Below are positions 8,906 to 18,022 of a stretch of 54,274 nt of DNA, piece by piece; positions within the stretch are counted from its first letter, which is position 1, and every line of letters starts with the position of its first letter. This stretch comes from Acrocarpospora catenulata. Lineage in GTDB: Bacteria > Actinomycetota > Actinomycetes > Streptosporangiales > Streptosporangiaceae. Position numbers and translations under genes: made by a program. The DNA lies in assembly GCF_018476525.1 (NCBI RefSeq), contig NZ_JAHCST010000062.1, positions 1 to 54,274 on the forward strand, given 5' to 3'. The notes beneath the pieces are model-generated. The model was not told the DNA's origin, did no database searches, and saw nothing but the letters and a program-made list of their open reading frames with translations.

Positions 8906-9769
8906 TTGGTTTCCGTGATCCTGGCGTTGTTCGCCGCGCTCTGCAACGCGGTCTCCTCGGTGCTGCAGCGCCGCGCGGCGAAGTCCGTGCCCGAGCAGAA
9001 GGCGTTGCGGCCCGCCCTCATGCTGGCGCTGATGCGCGACCGCACCTGGCTCGGCGGCATCGCCACGATGATCGCCGCGTTCGCCTTCCAGGCCGGGGCG
9101 CTCGGCACGGGTGCGCTGGCCATCGTGCAGCCCGTCCTGGTCACCGAGCTGCCGTTCACCATGGTCATCCTGTCCCGCGCGTACGGCGTGTCGCTGGGGC
9201 GGCGGTCCTGGCTCGCGGTGGGGACGATGACGCTGGGGCTCGCGGTCCTGCTGCTCAGCGCCGCGCCCACCCCGGGGGACCGGCTTCCCAGCGCGATGGA
9301 GTGGGCGCTGGCCACCATCGGCACCGGTGGCGCCATCGCCCTGCTCGTGTTCGTGGGGCGGCTGGTCGGCGGTCTGGCCCGGCCGGTGGCGTTCGGGGTG
9401 GCCGCCGGGGTGTGTTTCGCCTTCACCGCCACCTTCATCAAGCAGAGCATGTCCATCCTGACCGAGGATCCGGCCGCGCTGGCCACCTCCTGGCAGCCGT
9501 ACGCCATGGTGGCGGCGGGCCTGCTCAGCGTGTTCCTGCTGGAGAACGCGCTGCAGAGCGGGCCCCTGGTGGCCGCGCAGCCCGCGCTGACCATCAGCGA
9601 TCCGGTGGCCGGGATCATCTACGGCACGACGATGTTCGGTGAGGACATCCGTACGGGAGGGTGGATCCTGCTTGAGGCGGTGGGGCTGCTCCTGATCATT
9701 CGGGGGAGCTTTCAGCTCGCGCAGTCGCCTCCGGTGCGGGCCGCCGCGGCTGCCCGTACGGGCCTGTGA
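8906..9769 (+). CDS. DMT-superfamily (EamA-like) membrane transporter
   Basis: This is an integral membrane protein of 287 residues with about nine or ten hydrophobic segments, starting LVSVILALFAALCNAVSSVLQRRAA, a pattern typical of actinomycete DMT permeases. The TTG at 8906 is preferred: GGGGGGAAG lies about 5 bases before it and the first membrane helix follows at once. An ATG at 8834 would add 24 residues of unlikely hydrophilic sequence. The substrate is unknown. Its last 74 bases overlap the convergent glycosyltransferase gene. Confidence 0.85.
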   Translation: MVSVILALFAALCNAVSSVLQRRAAKSVPEQKALRPALMLALMRDRTWLGGIATMIAAFAFQAGALGTGALAIVQPVLVTELPFTMVILSRAYGVSLGRRSWLAVGTMTLGLAVLLLSAAPTPGDRLPSAMEWALATIGTGGAIALLVFVGRLVGGLARPVAFGVAAGVCFAFTATFIKQSMSILTEDPAALATSWQPYAMVAAGLLSVFLLENALQSGPLVAAQPALTISDPVAGIIYGTTMFGEDIRTGGWILLEAVGLLLIIRGSFQLAQSPPVRAAAAARTGL

Positions 9770-10820
9770 CGAGCGCGGCCTCGGCGGGCGCCGCTGTGAA
9801 CAGGGCGGCCGCGCGGGTGCGCAGGGCGTGTCGCGATTCCTCGTCCCGCAGCCGGTCCAGGGCGTCGAGCAGGGCCGCGCCGTCGCGCGCGTACACGGCC
9901 ACGCCCGCGCGGGCCATCGCGAGGGCGCCGTCCCTGCCGTGGCCGGGGATGGGCCGGTAGAAGATCACGGGCAGGTCCATGGCGAACGCCTCCGCGCAGG
10001 TCAGCCCGGCGCCGTTGTCGACCAGCGCGTAGGCCGCCGCCATCAGGTCAGGCATGTCGTCGCGCCACCCGAGCACCATTCCGGCGCCCGTACCGGCCAG
10101 CGCACGGCGCAGCCGGGTGTCGCGCCCGCACAGCACGACCGGCGTGTAACGGCCGGACCGGGCCAGTACCCGGACGGTCTCCGCCAGCCGTCCCACGCCC
10201 CACGACCCGGAGGACACCAGCACCAGCCGGGCGCCGGGCTCCGCGCCGAGCCGGGCGGCCATCCCTGCCCGATCCTCGGTCCGGGCGCGGAAGCCGGGGG
10301 CCACTACGGGTGCGCAGGTGAACGCGGGGGCGGCGGTGATGCGCGCGGTGGGATTCATGGAAAGGAAGCGGTCGTTGCCCGGATGGAGCCAGAACCGGTG
10401 CACGGCGAACTCGGTGATCAGCACCGTGCTCGGGGCGTGCAACTGGCCGCGTCGCCGCAGCCGGCCCGCCACCTGGGCGGCCAGGTGGAAGGTGGACACG
10501 ACCTCGCCGGGTGGGCGGCGGGCGATCACGCGGCTCAGCCTGGCCGCCATCAGGCTGGTCAGCGGTGAGGTGGGCGGTGTCCGTTTGGCCATGAAGAAGA
10601 CCTGGTAGATGACCTCGTAGAGCCATGGGGCGCGTTTGATCATCCAGCGATAGCACCGGCGCAGCGCGAAGCCCAGCCGGAACGGGACCAGGTGGAGGAC
10701 ATCGATGATCTCGACGTCGGCGCCGTCCGCGGCCAGCCGCCGCGCGAGCTCTCCGGCGACCCCGTCATGACCGGAGCCCATGCTCGCACTCAGAATCAGC
10801 ACCCGCCGGGCCGCGGTCAC
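9696..10820 (-). CDS. MGDG-synthase-like glycosyltransferase (GT28 type)
   Basis: This 374-residue GT-B enzyme has an N-terminal monogalactosyldiacylglycerol-synthase-like domain (VLILSASMGSGHDGVAGELARRL...VEIIDVLHLVPF) and a C-terminal nucleotide-sugar domain (LVSSGSWGVGRLAETV, VLCGRD, DNGAGLTCAEAFAMDLPVIFYRPIPGHGRDGALAMARAG). Relatives move a sugar from a UDP donor to a lipid or polyprenol acceptor at the membrane. The GTG start at 10820 abuts an 18-bp repeat array, beyond which a divergent deacetylase gene starts. The hopanoid operon lies close by, so a hopanoid or glycolipid acceptor is possible, but this is inference. The last 74 bases overlap the DMT transporter gene. Confidence 0.85.
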   Translation of the reverse strand: MTAARRVLILSASMGSGHDGVAGELARRLAADGADVEIIDVLHLVPFRLGFALRRCYRWMIKRAPWLYEVIYQVFFMAKRTPPTSPLTSLMAARLSRVIARRPPGEVVSTFHLAAQVAGRLRRRGQLHAPSTVLITEFAVHRFWLHPGNDRFLSMNPTARITAAPAFTCAPVVAPGFRARTEDRAGMAARLGAEPGARLVLVSSGSWGVGRLAETVRVLARSGRYTPVVLCGRDTRLRRALAGTGAGMVLGWRDDMPDLMAAAYALVDNGAGLTCAEAFAMDLPVIFYRPIPGHGRDGALAMARAGVAVYARDGAALLDALDRLRDEESRHALRTRAAALFTAAPAEAALVTGPYGQPRRPAPEATARAESSPE

Positions 10821-11068
10821 CGGTCGCTCCCGAGATGCCAGTTGTTTGCGGGATGCGGGTCGTTCGGGGGCTGCCGGTCGCTCCCGAGATGCCAGTTGTT
10901 TGCGGGATGCGGGTCGTTCGGGGGCTGCCGGTCGTTCCCGAGATGCCGGTTGTTTGCGGGACGCCAGTTGTTTGCGGGATGCGGGTTCTTTGGGGGCCGC
11001 CGGTCGAGTGGGGGATGCCGGTCGTTCCCCGGATGTCGGTCGTTCCCGAAATGGTCGTTCCCGAGATG
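10821..11068. repeat. 18-bp tandem repeat array, 12 full copies plus remnants
   Basis: Units run without gap from 10821, for example CGGTCGCTCCCGAGATGC, CAGTTGTTTGCGGGATGC and GGGTCGTTCGGGGGCTGC; the first three form a 54-base block that is repeated exactly at 10875-10928. The array begins at the base next to the glycosyltransferase GTG start and its last partial unit supplies the ATG of the deacetylase. In the deacetylase frame it reads as six-residue repeats (MPVVCG, MRVVRG, LPVAPE). It fills the whole space between two divergent genes, so promoters for both must lie in or across it. Confidence 0.9.
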
Positions 11069-11833
11069 AAGGCCGGCCGTGTCGCCCTTCCGGTGACGTT
11101 GACCGGGCTGGCGCTGATGCACGCCGCCCCCGCCGCCACCTGGCTGCCGATCGTCCGGCGCCGGTTGCCCGCGCTCAGCGGTGTGGGCGACCCCGGCCAC
11201 GTGGCGCTGACCTTCGACGACGGCCCCGATCCGCGATCCACGCCGCGTTTCCTGGACGAGCTGCGGCGGCTCGGCTGCCAGGCCACCTTCTTCGTCCTCG
11301 GTGAGGCGCTGGCCCGCCATCCGGACCTGGGACGCGCCATCGTCGCGGAGGGCCACGAGCTGGGCGTGCACGGCTGGCGGCACATCAACGCGCTGATCCG
11401 GTGGCCGGGGCGGGTCACCGAGGAGATCGGCCTGGCCGCCGACCTGGTGTGGTCGGTGACCGGCGAACGCCCGCTCTGGTACCGGCCCCCGTACGGGGTG
11501 CTCACCTTGGAGTCCCTGGTCGCGGTGCGCCGCGAGGCGCTGCGGCCCGTGCTCTGGACGGCCTGGGGAAAGGACTGGACGGCGTCGGCGACCCCCGCCT
11601 CGGTGCTGGCCACCCTGACGTCCCGCCCGCTGGGCGGCGCGACCCTCCTGCTGCACGACTGCGACCGGGCCACGGACGGCGACCGCTGGCGTTCGGCGCT
11701 CGGCGCGCTGCCCCGGCTCGTGGACCGCTGCCACGCGATGGGGCTGCGGGTGGGACCGCTGCGTGACCACGGCGTCGCGGGTTCCCCAGACGAAGAGAAA
11801 CGAGCCGGCCACGAGTCCTCCCTGGTGCGCTGA
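11066..11833 (+). CDS. Polysaccharide deacetylase (NodB-type, CE4)
   Basis: The protein has 255 residues from ATG 11066, whose leader (MKAGRVALPVTLTGLALMHAAPAATWLP) looks like a signal or membrane anchor. The CE4 core has the metal motif TFDDGPDP (near residue 52), the HxxxH pair in HELGVHGWRH (near 97), RPPYG (near 142) and LLLHD (near 195). Such enzymes remove N-acetyl or O-acetyl groups from cell-wall or lipid-linked sugars outside the membrane. The frame stays open through the 18-bp repeats to 10835, so a longer repeat-bearing N-terminus is possible. The short start is preferred because the hydrophobic leader follows it. It is divergent from the glycosyltransferase; hpnC starts 170 bases later. 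Confidence 0.85.
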   Translation: MKAGRVALPVTLTGLALMHAAPAATWLPIVRRRLPALSGVGDPGHVALTFDDGPDPRSTPRFLDELRRLGCQATFFVLGEALARHPDLGRAIVAEGHELGVHGWRHINALIRWPGRVTEEIGLAADLVWSVTGERPLWYRPPYGVLTLESLVAVRREALRPVLWTAWGKDWTASATPASVLATLTSRPLGGATLLLHDCDRATDGDRWRSALGALPRLVDRCHAMGLRVGPLRDHGVAGSPDEEKRAGHESSLVR

Positions 11834-12003
11834 TTTCACCCCTTTCCGCCCCAGGTAGCTCGCAAAACAGGCGGCCCGTCAATTCTTGACTTCCGGAACG
11901 ACCGCTGAACGTTTCGCGTTCCTGCTGCTCAGGTGGTGGTTTCCGACCTTCCGTAAATTCTCGGTCGACGGAATGCAAGAGGAACAGCCGGGTTTGGAAA
12001 CCG

Positions 12004-12948
12004 TTGTTTATATGGCCTTTTCACGGAAATCCAGAGTCCGTGTCGTCGTCGCAGCGGAATAGCCTCCGGGAAATTATGGCAAAGGCCGGGCGGGAGAATT
12101 TCCCCGTCGCTTTACGGCTGCTGCCGCGCGGCTACCGCGACCACCTGTCGGCGCTGTACGTGTTCGTGCGGTACCTGGACGACATCGGCGACGAAGCCGA
12201 GGGCGACCGGTTGCGCCTGCTGGACGCCGTCGAATCGGACCTGGACCGGCTCTACGCGGGGTCGGCCCCCCAGTTGGCGCCCACCCGGCTGCTCAGCCAC
12301 ACCGTGCAGGCGTGCGCGGTCCCGGCCGAGCCGTTCCACCGCCTGGTGGCGGCCAACCGGCGCGACCAGTCGGTCACCCGGTACGCCACCTTCGACGACC
12401 TGCTCGGCTACTGCGAACTGTCGGCCAACCCCGTCGGGCACATCGTGCTGCACATCTTCGGCGCGGCGGACCCCCAGCGGTTCCTGCTCGCGGACCGGGT
12501 GTGCTCCGCGTTGCAGGTCATCGAGCACTGCCAGGACGTCGGCGAGGACTACGCCCGCGGCCGGGTGTACCTGCCCGCCCAGGACCTGCGCCGGTACGGC
12601 TGCGCCGAGGAGGATCTCGCCGGCCGCACCACACCGGTGCGGCTGCGCCAGGTGGTGGCCCTGCAGGCGCGGCGGGCCGCCGGCCTGCTGGCGGACGGGC
12701 GGCCGCTCGCCGCCGTACTCGCCGGACCGGCCCGGGTGGCCGTCGCGGGCTACGTCGCGGGCGGCCAGGCCACTCTGTCCGCGCTCCACCGGGCCGCCTA
12801 CGACGTCCTCGGGCAGACCGTCCGCCCGCGCCGCGTCCGGTGGCTGGCCGCGTGGCTGCGGCTGCTCACGGTCGGCGGGTCCGCCGACGGCCGGCGTCCC
12901 GTCACGACGACTAGGAAAATGACCAGGAAGAGGTTGTCGAACCGGTGA
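12004..12948 (+). CDS. Hydroxysqualene synthase HpnC
   Basis: This trans-isoprenyl synthase-fold enzyme converts presqualene diphosphate to hydroxysqualene in the HpnCDE squalene route. The motifs are ENFPVALRLLPRGYRDHLSALYVFVRYLDDIGDEAEG (first Asp-rich site) and VIEHCQDVGEDYARGRVYLPAQDL (second site). The first start, TTG 12004, gives 314 residues; GTG 12040 or ATG 12076 are alternatives with weak ribosome sites, and the family's usual leader length favours 12004 or 12040. It is the first gene of the hopanoid operon and its stop overlaps the hpnD start (GTGA). Confidence 0.9.
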   Translation: MFIWPFHGNPESVSSSQRNSLREIMAKAGRENFPVALRLLPRGYRDHLSALYVFVRYLDDIGDEAEGDRLRLLDAVESDLDRLYAGSAPQLAPTRLLSHTVQACAVPAEPFHRLVAANRRDQSVTRYATFDDLLGYCELSANPVGHIVLHIFGAADPQRFLLADRVCSALQVIEHCQDVGEDYARGRVYLPAQDLRRYGCAEEDLAGRTTPVRLRQVVALQARRAAGLLADGRPLAAVLAGPARVAVAGYVAGGQATLSALHRAAYDVLGQTVRPRRVRWLAAWLRLLTVGGSADGRRPVTTTRKMTRKRLSNR

Positions 12949-13802
12949 CAACATCACACGCGTACCGGTGCTGCGAGCAGATCGTCCGCTCCCGGGCACG
13001 GAACTTCTCCTACGGGATCCGGCTGCTGCCCGCGCCCAAACGCCGCGCGCTCAGCGCCGTGTACGCCTTCGCCCGCCGTATCGACGACATCGGTGACACC
13101 GAGGGCCCGGCCGACGAGCGGCTGGCGCTGCTGGACCAGGCCCGCGCCGCGCTGCGCCGGTCGCCGCCGGACCAGGGCGACCCCGTCCTGGTCGCCCTGG
13201 TCGACGCGGCCCGCCACTTCCCCATCCCGCTCACCGCGTTCGACGAGGTCATCGACGGGTGCGCCGCGGACGTGCGCGGCGCCACCTACGAGAGCTTCGA
13301 CGATTTGCTGAACTACTGCCGGTGCGTGGCCGGTTCGATCGGCCGTCTCTCGCTGGGCGTCTTCGGCGCCGACGACCTGACGGAGGCCGCGCCGCACGCC
13401 GACGCCCTGGGCGTGGCGCTCCAGCTCACCAACATCCTGCGAGACGTGCGCGAGGACCGGCTCGCCGGGCGCGTCTACCTGCCGGCGGAGGACCTGCGGC
13501 GGTTCGGCTGCACGCTGGAGGTGGACGCCTCCGGCGCCTTCACCGACCCGCCGGCCCGGCTGGCCGCGCTCATCCGGTTCGAGGCCGGGCGGGCCCGCGA
13601 CTGGTACCGGCGGGGCATGTGCCTGATGCCGCTGCTCGACCGGCGGAGCACCGCGTGCGCGGCGGCCATGGCCGGCATCTACCGGTCCCTGCTGGAACGC
13701 ATCGCCACCCAGCCCCTGCGCTCGCTGACCGCGACGTCGTCGGTGCCGTCCTGGCGCAAGGCGCTGGTCGCGGCGTCCGCGCTGGCCGGAGCCGGCCGGT
13801 GA
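12945..13802 (+). CDS. Presqualene diphosphate synthase HpnD
   Basis: This 285-residue enzyme joins two farnesyl diphosphates to presqualene diphosphate. It shows the squalene/phytoene synthase signature: CEQIVRSRARNFSYGIRLLP, FARRIDDIGD (Asp-rich site 1, near residue 45) and LTNILRDVREDRLAGRVYLPAEDL (site 2, near residue 165). The GTG start at 12945 overlaps the hpnC stop and its own stop overlaps the hpnE start, so translation is probably coupled. Confidence 0.94.
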   Translation: MTTSHAYRCCEQIVRSRARNFSYGIRLLPAPKRRALSAVYAFARRIDDIGDTEGPADERLALLDQARAALRRSPPDQGDPVLVALVDAARHFPIPLTAFDEVIDGCAADVRGATYESFDDLLNYCRCVAGSIGRLSLGVFGADDLTEAAPHADALGVALQLTNILRDVREDRLAGRVYLPAEDLRRFGCTLEVDASGAFTDPPARLAALIRFEAGRARDWYRRGMCLMPLLDRRSTACAAAMAGIYRSLLERIATQPLRSLTATSSVPSWRKALVAASALAGAGR

Positions 13803-15142
13803 GCGGGTCCCCGGGGCGGGTCGCGATCGTGGGCGGCGGCCTCGCCGGCATCGCCGCCGCCGTGGCCCTGGTACGGGCGGGCCGGCCGGTCACCCTGTAC
13901 GAGTCGCGGCCCCGCCTGGGGGGCGCCACGCATTCCTTCGAACGTGACGGGCTGACCGTGGACAACGGCCAGCACGTGTTCCTGCGCTGCTGCACCGCGT
14001 ACCGGGGCCTGCTCGACCGGCTCGGGGTGGCGGACCAGGTGCGCCTGCAGGACCGGTTCGACATCCGGGTCCTCACCCCGGACGGGCGGGCCGGTCGCCT
14101 GCGCCGCTCCGGCCTGCCCGGGCCGTTCCATCTGATGCCCGCCCTCGCGACCTACGCCCTGCTGCCCGCGGCCGACCGCGTCCGCGTGGTGCGCGCCTCG
14201 CTCGCGCTGGCCCGGCTCGATCCGGGCGACCGGGCGCTGGACCGGATCGACCTGGCGAGCTGGCTCACCGCGTACGGGCAGCGCGAGCCCGCCCTGCGGG
14301 CGCTCTGGGAGCTGTTCACAGTGGCGGCGCTGAACGCGGGGCTGGAAGAGACGTCCCTCGGGGCGGCGGTGCAGGTGTTCCAGACCGCCCTGCTCGGCCG
14401 GGCGGGCGCCGCCGACATCGGCGTGCCGACCGCGCCACTCGGCGAACTGCACGGCACCGCCGCCCAGGCCGCCATCCGGCGGGGCGGCGGCGAGGTCCGC
14501 CTGTCGGCGAAGGTCACGGCCGTCGAGCCGGGAGCCGACGGCCCGGCGGTGGTGGTGGACGGCGTCCGCGTCCCGGCCGCCGCCGTCATCGTGGCCACGC
14601 CCCACGACCGGGCCGCCCGGCTGGTGCCCGCCGAGGCCGCGCCCGGCCGGGACCGGTGGAGCGGTCTGTCCGCGAGCCCGATCGTCAACGTGCACGCCGT
14701 CTACGACCGCAGGGTCACCGGCCTGCCGTTCGCCGCCGCCGTGGGCTCGCCCGTGCAGTGGGTCTTCGACAAGACGCGGGTCGCGGGGCTCGACGGCGGC
14801 CAGTACCTCACGGTCTCGGTGTCTGCCGCGGACCGGTGGATCGACCTGCCCGCGGCGAAGATCCGCAGCGAGTTCGTGCCCGCGCTGGAACTGCTGTTCC
14901 CGGCGGCGCGGCAGGCGGCACTCACCGACTTCTTCGTCACCAGGGAACGGCGCGCCACCTTCCGGCAGGGGCCGGGCAGCGGCGCGCTCCGGCCCCCGGC
15001 GGCCACCCGGCTGCCCTGGCTCTACCTCGCCGGCGCGTGGACCGACACGGGCTGGCCCGACACGATGGAGGGCGCCGTGCGCAGTGGACTTCACGCGGCC
15101 CGGCTGGTCAGGCGGTACCTGCGGCAGGGGGCGGCGGCATGA
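13799..15142 (+). CDS. Hydroxysqualene dehydroxylase HpnE
   Basis: This 447-residue flavoprotein reduces hydroxysqualene to squalene. An N-terminal FAD-binding Rossmann motif (VAIVGGGLAGIAAAVALVRAGRPVTLYESRPRLGG) follows the start directly. The C-terminal amine-oxidase-like motif reads LYLAGAWTDTGWPDTMEGAVRSGLHAARLV. The GTG at 13799 overlaps the hpnD stop; an upstream open frame in the same frame is only a shadow of hpnD. The stop overlaps the ATG of the prenyl synthase. Confidence 0.94.
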   Translation: MSGSPGRVAIVGGGLAGIAAAVALVRAGRPVTLYESRPRLGGATHSFERDGLTVDNGQHVFLRCCTAYRGLLDRLGVADQVRLQDRFDIRVLTPDGRAGRLRRSGLPGPFHLMPALATYALLPAADRVRVVRASLALARLDPGDRALDRIDLASWLTAYGQREPALRALWELFTVAALNAGLEETSLGAAVQVFQTALLGRAGAADIGVPTAPLGELHGTAAQAAIRRGGGEVRLSAKVTAVEPGADGPAVVVDGVRVPAAAVIVATPHDRAARLVPAEAAPGRDRWSGLSASPIVNVHAVYDRRVTGLPFAAAVGSPVQWVFDKTRVAGLDGGQYLTVSVSAADRWIDLPAAKIRSEFVPALELLFPAARQAALTDFFVTRERRATFRQGPGSGALRPPAATRLPWLYLAGAWTDTGWPDTMEGAVRSGLHAARLVRRYLRQGAAA

Positions 15143-16137
15143 CCCCGTCGGTGCCGCCGCAGCTGGCGGCCGCCAGGGACCTGGTCGACCCCGTCCTGCG
15201 CGAGGCCGTCGCGCGGCTGGATCCGATCACGGCGCGGGTCGCCGCGTACCACCTCGGCTGGGCCGACGACCAGGGCCGGGCCGTCCAGGCGGGTGGCAAG
15301 GCGCTGCGACCGGCGCTGGCCGTGCTCTCGGCGCGGGCGGCCGGGGCCAGCGCGGAACAGGGTGCCACGGCCGCGGCGGCCGTGGAGCTGGTGCACGGGT
15401 TCTCGCTCCTGCACGACGACATCATGGACGGGGACCGCACGCGCAGGCACCGCCCGGCAGCCTGGACGGTGTTCGGCACCGCGCAGGCCATCCTGGCCGG
15501 GGACGCCCTGCTGGCGCTGGCCGGGGAACTGCTCGCCGGGCACGCGGAGGCGGCCTGCTTCCTCGCCGTCGCCACCCGGGGGCTCATCGCCGGGCAGGCG
15601 CAGGACCTGGAGTTCGAGCTGCGCGACGACGTCGCCCTGGAGGAGTGCCTGGCGATGGCGGCGCGCAAGACCGGCGACCTGATCGCCTGCGCCTGCTCGA
15701 TCGGCGCGCGCTGGGCCGGCGCGCCGCCCGCCGTGAGCGCCGAGCTGACCGCGTTCGGGGCCGAGCTGGGCCTGGCCTTCCAGCTCGCCGACGATCTGCT
15801 CGGCATCTGGGGCAGTCCAGAGATGACCGGCAAACCGGTGCGATCCGACCTGCGGGCCCGGAAGAAGAGCCTGCCGGTCGTCGCCGCCCTGACCGGCCGT
15901 ACGGCGGCGGGTGACCGGCTCGCCCGCCTGCTGGCCAGGCCGGGGCCGCTGTCGGAGGCCGATCTGCGGCTGGCCGCGCGGCTGGTCGAGGAAGGGGGCG
16001 GACGTTCCTGGGCCGAGAAGGAGGCGCAGCAGCGCCTCGTGGTCGCGGAACGCCACCTCGCCGCGTCCGGTATTCCCGCCGAGGTCGGCACGGAATTCCT
16101 GGACATCGCTCGATTTATCACGACCCGGGATCACTGA
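15139..16137 (+). CDS. Polyprenyl diphosphate synthase (farnesyl diphosphate synthase-like)
   Basis: This 332-residue all-alpha prenyl elongase likely supplies farnesyl diphosphate for HpnD. It shows GGKALRPALAVLSA (substrate lysine/arginine region), the first Asp-rich motif LLHDDIMDGD (near residue 95) and the second, LAFQLADDLLGIWG (near residue 218), here DDLLG rather than the classical DDxxD, a form common in actinomycete homologues. The ATG overlaps the hpnE stop (ATGA). Chain length cannot be fixed by eye. Confidence 0.9.
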   Translation: MTPSVPPQLAAARDLVDPVLREAVARLDPITARVAAYHLGWADDQGRAVQAGGKALRPALAVLSARAAGASAEQGATAAAAVELVHGFSLLHDDIMDGDRTRRHRPAAWTVFGTAQAILAGDALLALAGELLAGHAEAACFLAVATRGLIAGQAQDLEFELRDDVALEECLAMAARKTGDLIACACSIGARWAGAPPAVSAELTAFGAELGLAFQLADDLLGIWGSPEMTGKPVRSDLRARKKSLPVVAALTGRTAAGDRLARLLARPGPLSEADLRLAARLVEEGGGRSWAEKEAQQRLVVAERHLAASGIPAEVGTEFLDIARFITTRDH

Positions 16138-16138
16138 C

Positions 16139-18022
16139 ATGTCGTTCACCGCCGGCACCCTGCCGTCCGCCTCCAGCGCCGCGCTCGCCCTCGACCTGGC
16201 CTGCGACCACCTGATCGGCCTGCGCTCCGCCGAAGGGTGGTGGAAGGGCGAGCTGCAGACCAACGTGACGATGGACGCCGAGGACCTGCTGCTCCGGGAG
16301 TTCCTCGGCATCCGTACCGCAGACGAGACCGCCGAGGCGGCCCGCTGGATCCGCTCCCAGCAGCGGGAGGACGGGACCTGGGCCAACTTCCACGGCGGCC
16401 CAGGCGACCTGTCCACCACCGTCGAGGCGTACGTCGCGCTCCGGCTCGCGGGGGACTCCGTCGAGGCCCCGCACATGCGGGCCGCCGCGGAGTTCGTCCG
16501 CAAGTCGGGCGGCATCGAGGCGACCCGGGTCTTCACCCGGATCTGGCTGGCCATGTTCGGGCAGTGGCCGTGGGCGGACCTGCCCGCCCTTCCGCCGGAG
16601 CTGATGTTCCTGCCGTCCTGGTTCCCGCTCAACATCTACGACTGGGCCTGCTGGGCCCGCCAGACGATCGTCCCGCTCACCGTGGTGAGCGCGCACCGGC
16701 CCGTCCGCCCGCTCCCGTTCGACCTGGCCGAACTGCGCACCGGCCGCCGTCCGCGGCAGCGCGCCCGGCTGGGCTGGGAGTTCGCGTTCGCCCGCCTCGA
16801 CCGCGTACTGCACCGCTACGAACGCCGCCCGCTGAAGGGCGCGCGTGCGGCGGCGCTCCGCCGCGCCGTGGCGTGGATCCTCGCCCGGCAGGAGCTCGAC
16901 GGATCCTGGGGCGGCATCCAGCCCCCCTGGGTGTACTCGCTGATCGCGCTGAACCTGTCCGGATTCCGCGTCGACCATCCCGTCATGGCGCGCGGCCTGG
17001 ACGGGCTCGACCGGTTCACCATCCGCGACGAGCAGGGCCGCAGGCTGGAAGCCTGCCAGTCGCCCGTGTGGGACACCGCGCTCGCGATCAACGCGCTCCT
17101 GGACGCGGGCCTGGCCCCCGGCCATCCGGCCGTCGCCGAGGGCTCCGACTGGCTGCTGACCCAGGAGATCAGGAACCCGGGCGACTGGACGGTACGGCGG
17201 CCCGGCCTGCCGCCCGGCGGCTGGGCGTTCGAGTTCGACAACGACGTCTACCCCGACACCGACGACACCGCGGAGGTGATCCTCGCGTTGCGCCGGAGCG
17301 ACCGCCCCGCCGCCCGGCCCGCCATCGACCGCGCCGTCCGCTGGATGACCGGGATGGCCTCGCGGGACGGCGGTTTCGCGGCCTTCGACGCCGACAACAC
17401 CCGCACGCTCTGCACCAAGCTGCCGTTCTGCGACTTCGGCGCGGTCATCGACCCGCCGTCCGCCGACGTCACCGCGCACGTCGTGGAGGCGCTGGCCCAC
17501 GAGCGGGGGACCGGCGACCCGGCCCTGCGGCGGGGTGTCCTCTGGCTGCTCAGGGCCCAGGAGCCGGACGGGTCCTGGTTCGGCCGGTGGGGCGCCAACC
17601 ACGTCTACGGCACCGGCGCCGTGGTGCCCGCCCTGGTCGCCGCCGGGATACGCCCACAGGCGCGCTGCCTGCGGCGGGCGGTCGCCTGGCTGGAGGCCCA
17701 CCAGAACGAGGACGGCGGCTGGGGCGAGGACCTGCGCTCCTACGTCGACCGCGACTGGGTCGGCCGCGGGGAGTCCACGCCGTCGCAGACCGCGTGGGCG
17801 CTGCTGGCGCTGCTCGCCGCCGGGGAACGTTCGGCGGCGGTCGACAGCGGCGTACGGTGGCTGGTCGAGCGGCAGCGCCCGGACGGCACGTGGGACGAGC
17901 CGTACTTCACCGGGACCGGCTTCCCCGGCGATTTCTACATCAACTACCACCTCTACCGTCTGGTCTTCCCGATCAGCGCCCTCGGCCGTTACGTGCGCTC
18001 CCGTACCGAGGAAGCGCCGTGA
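16139..18022 (+). CDS. Squalene-hopene cyclase
   Basis: This 627-residue class II triterpene cyclase forms hopene (and hopanol) from squalene at the membrane face. The catalytic DxDD motif is present as DTDD in DNDVYPDTDDTAEV (near residue 370). QW repeats are plentiful (QQREDGTWANF, QELDGSWGGI, EPDGSWFGRWG, NEDGGWGEDL, RPDGTWDEPY), as is the C-terminal GTGFPGDFYINYHLYRLVFP. The start lies one base after the previous stop. The length is typical and no key residue is missing. Confidence 0.96.
   Translation: MSFTAGTLPSASSAALALDLACDHLIGLRSAEGWWKGELQTNVTMDAEDLLLREFLGIRTADETAEAARWIRSQQREDGTWANFHGGPGDLSTTVEAYVALRLAGDSVEAPHMRAAAEFVRKSGGIEATRVFTRIWLAMFGQWPWADLPALPPELMFLPSWFPLNIYDWACWARQTIVPLTVVSAHRPVRPLPFDLAELRTGRRPRQRARLGWEFAFARLDRVLHRYERRPLKGARAAALRRAVAWILARQELDGSWGGIQPPWVYSLIALNLSGFRVDHPVMARGLDGLDRFTIRDEQGRRLEACQSPVWDTALAINALLDAGLAPGHPAVAEGSDWLLTQEIRNPGDWTVRRPGLPPGGWAFEFDNDVYPDTDDTAEVILALRRSDRPAARPAIDRAVRWMTGMASRDGGFAAFDADNTRTLCTKLPFCDFGAVIDPPSADVTAHVVEALAHERGTGDPALRRGVLWLLRAQEPDGSWFGRWGANHVYGTGAVVPALVAAGIRPQARCLRRAVAWLEAHQNEDGGWGEDLRSYVDRDWVGRGESTPSQTAWALLALLAAGERSAAVDSGVRWLVERQRPDGTWDEPYFTGTGFPGDFYINYHLYRLVFPISALGRYVRSRTEEAP

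Noticed and set aside
10835-11065. Deacetylase start at 10835 including the repeats
   Set aside because: No ribosome site was found, and the signal-like hydrophobic leader begins at 11066; kept only as an alternative.
10821-11068. CRISPR-like array
   Set aside because: The repeats are 18 bases long and contiguous, without unique spacers, and no cas gene is present.
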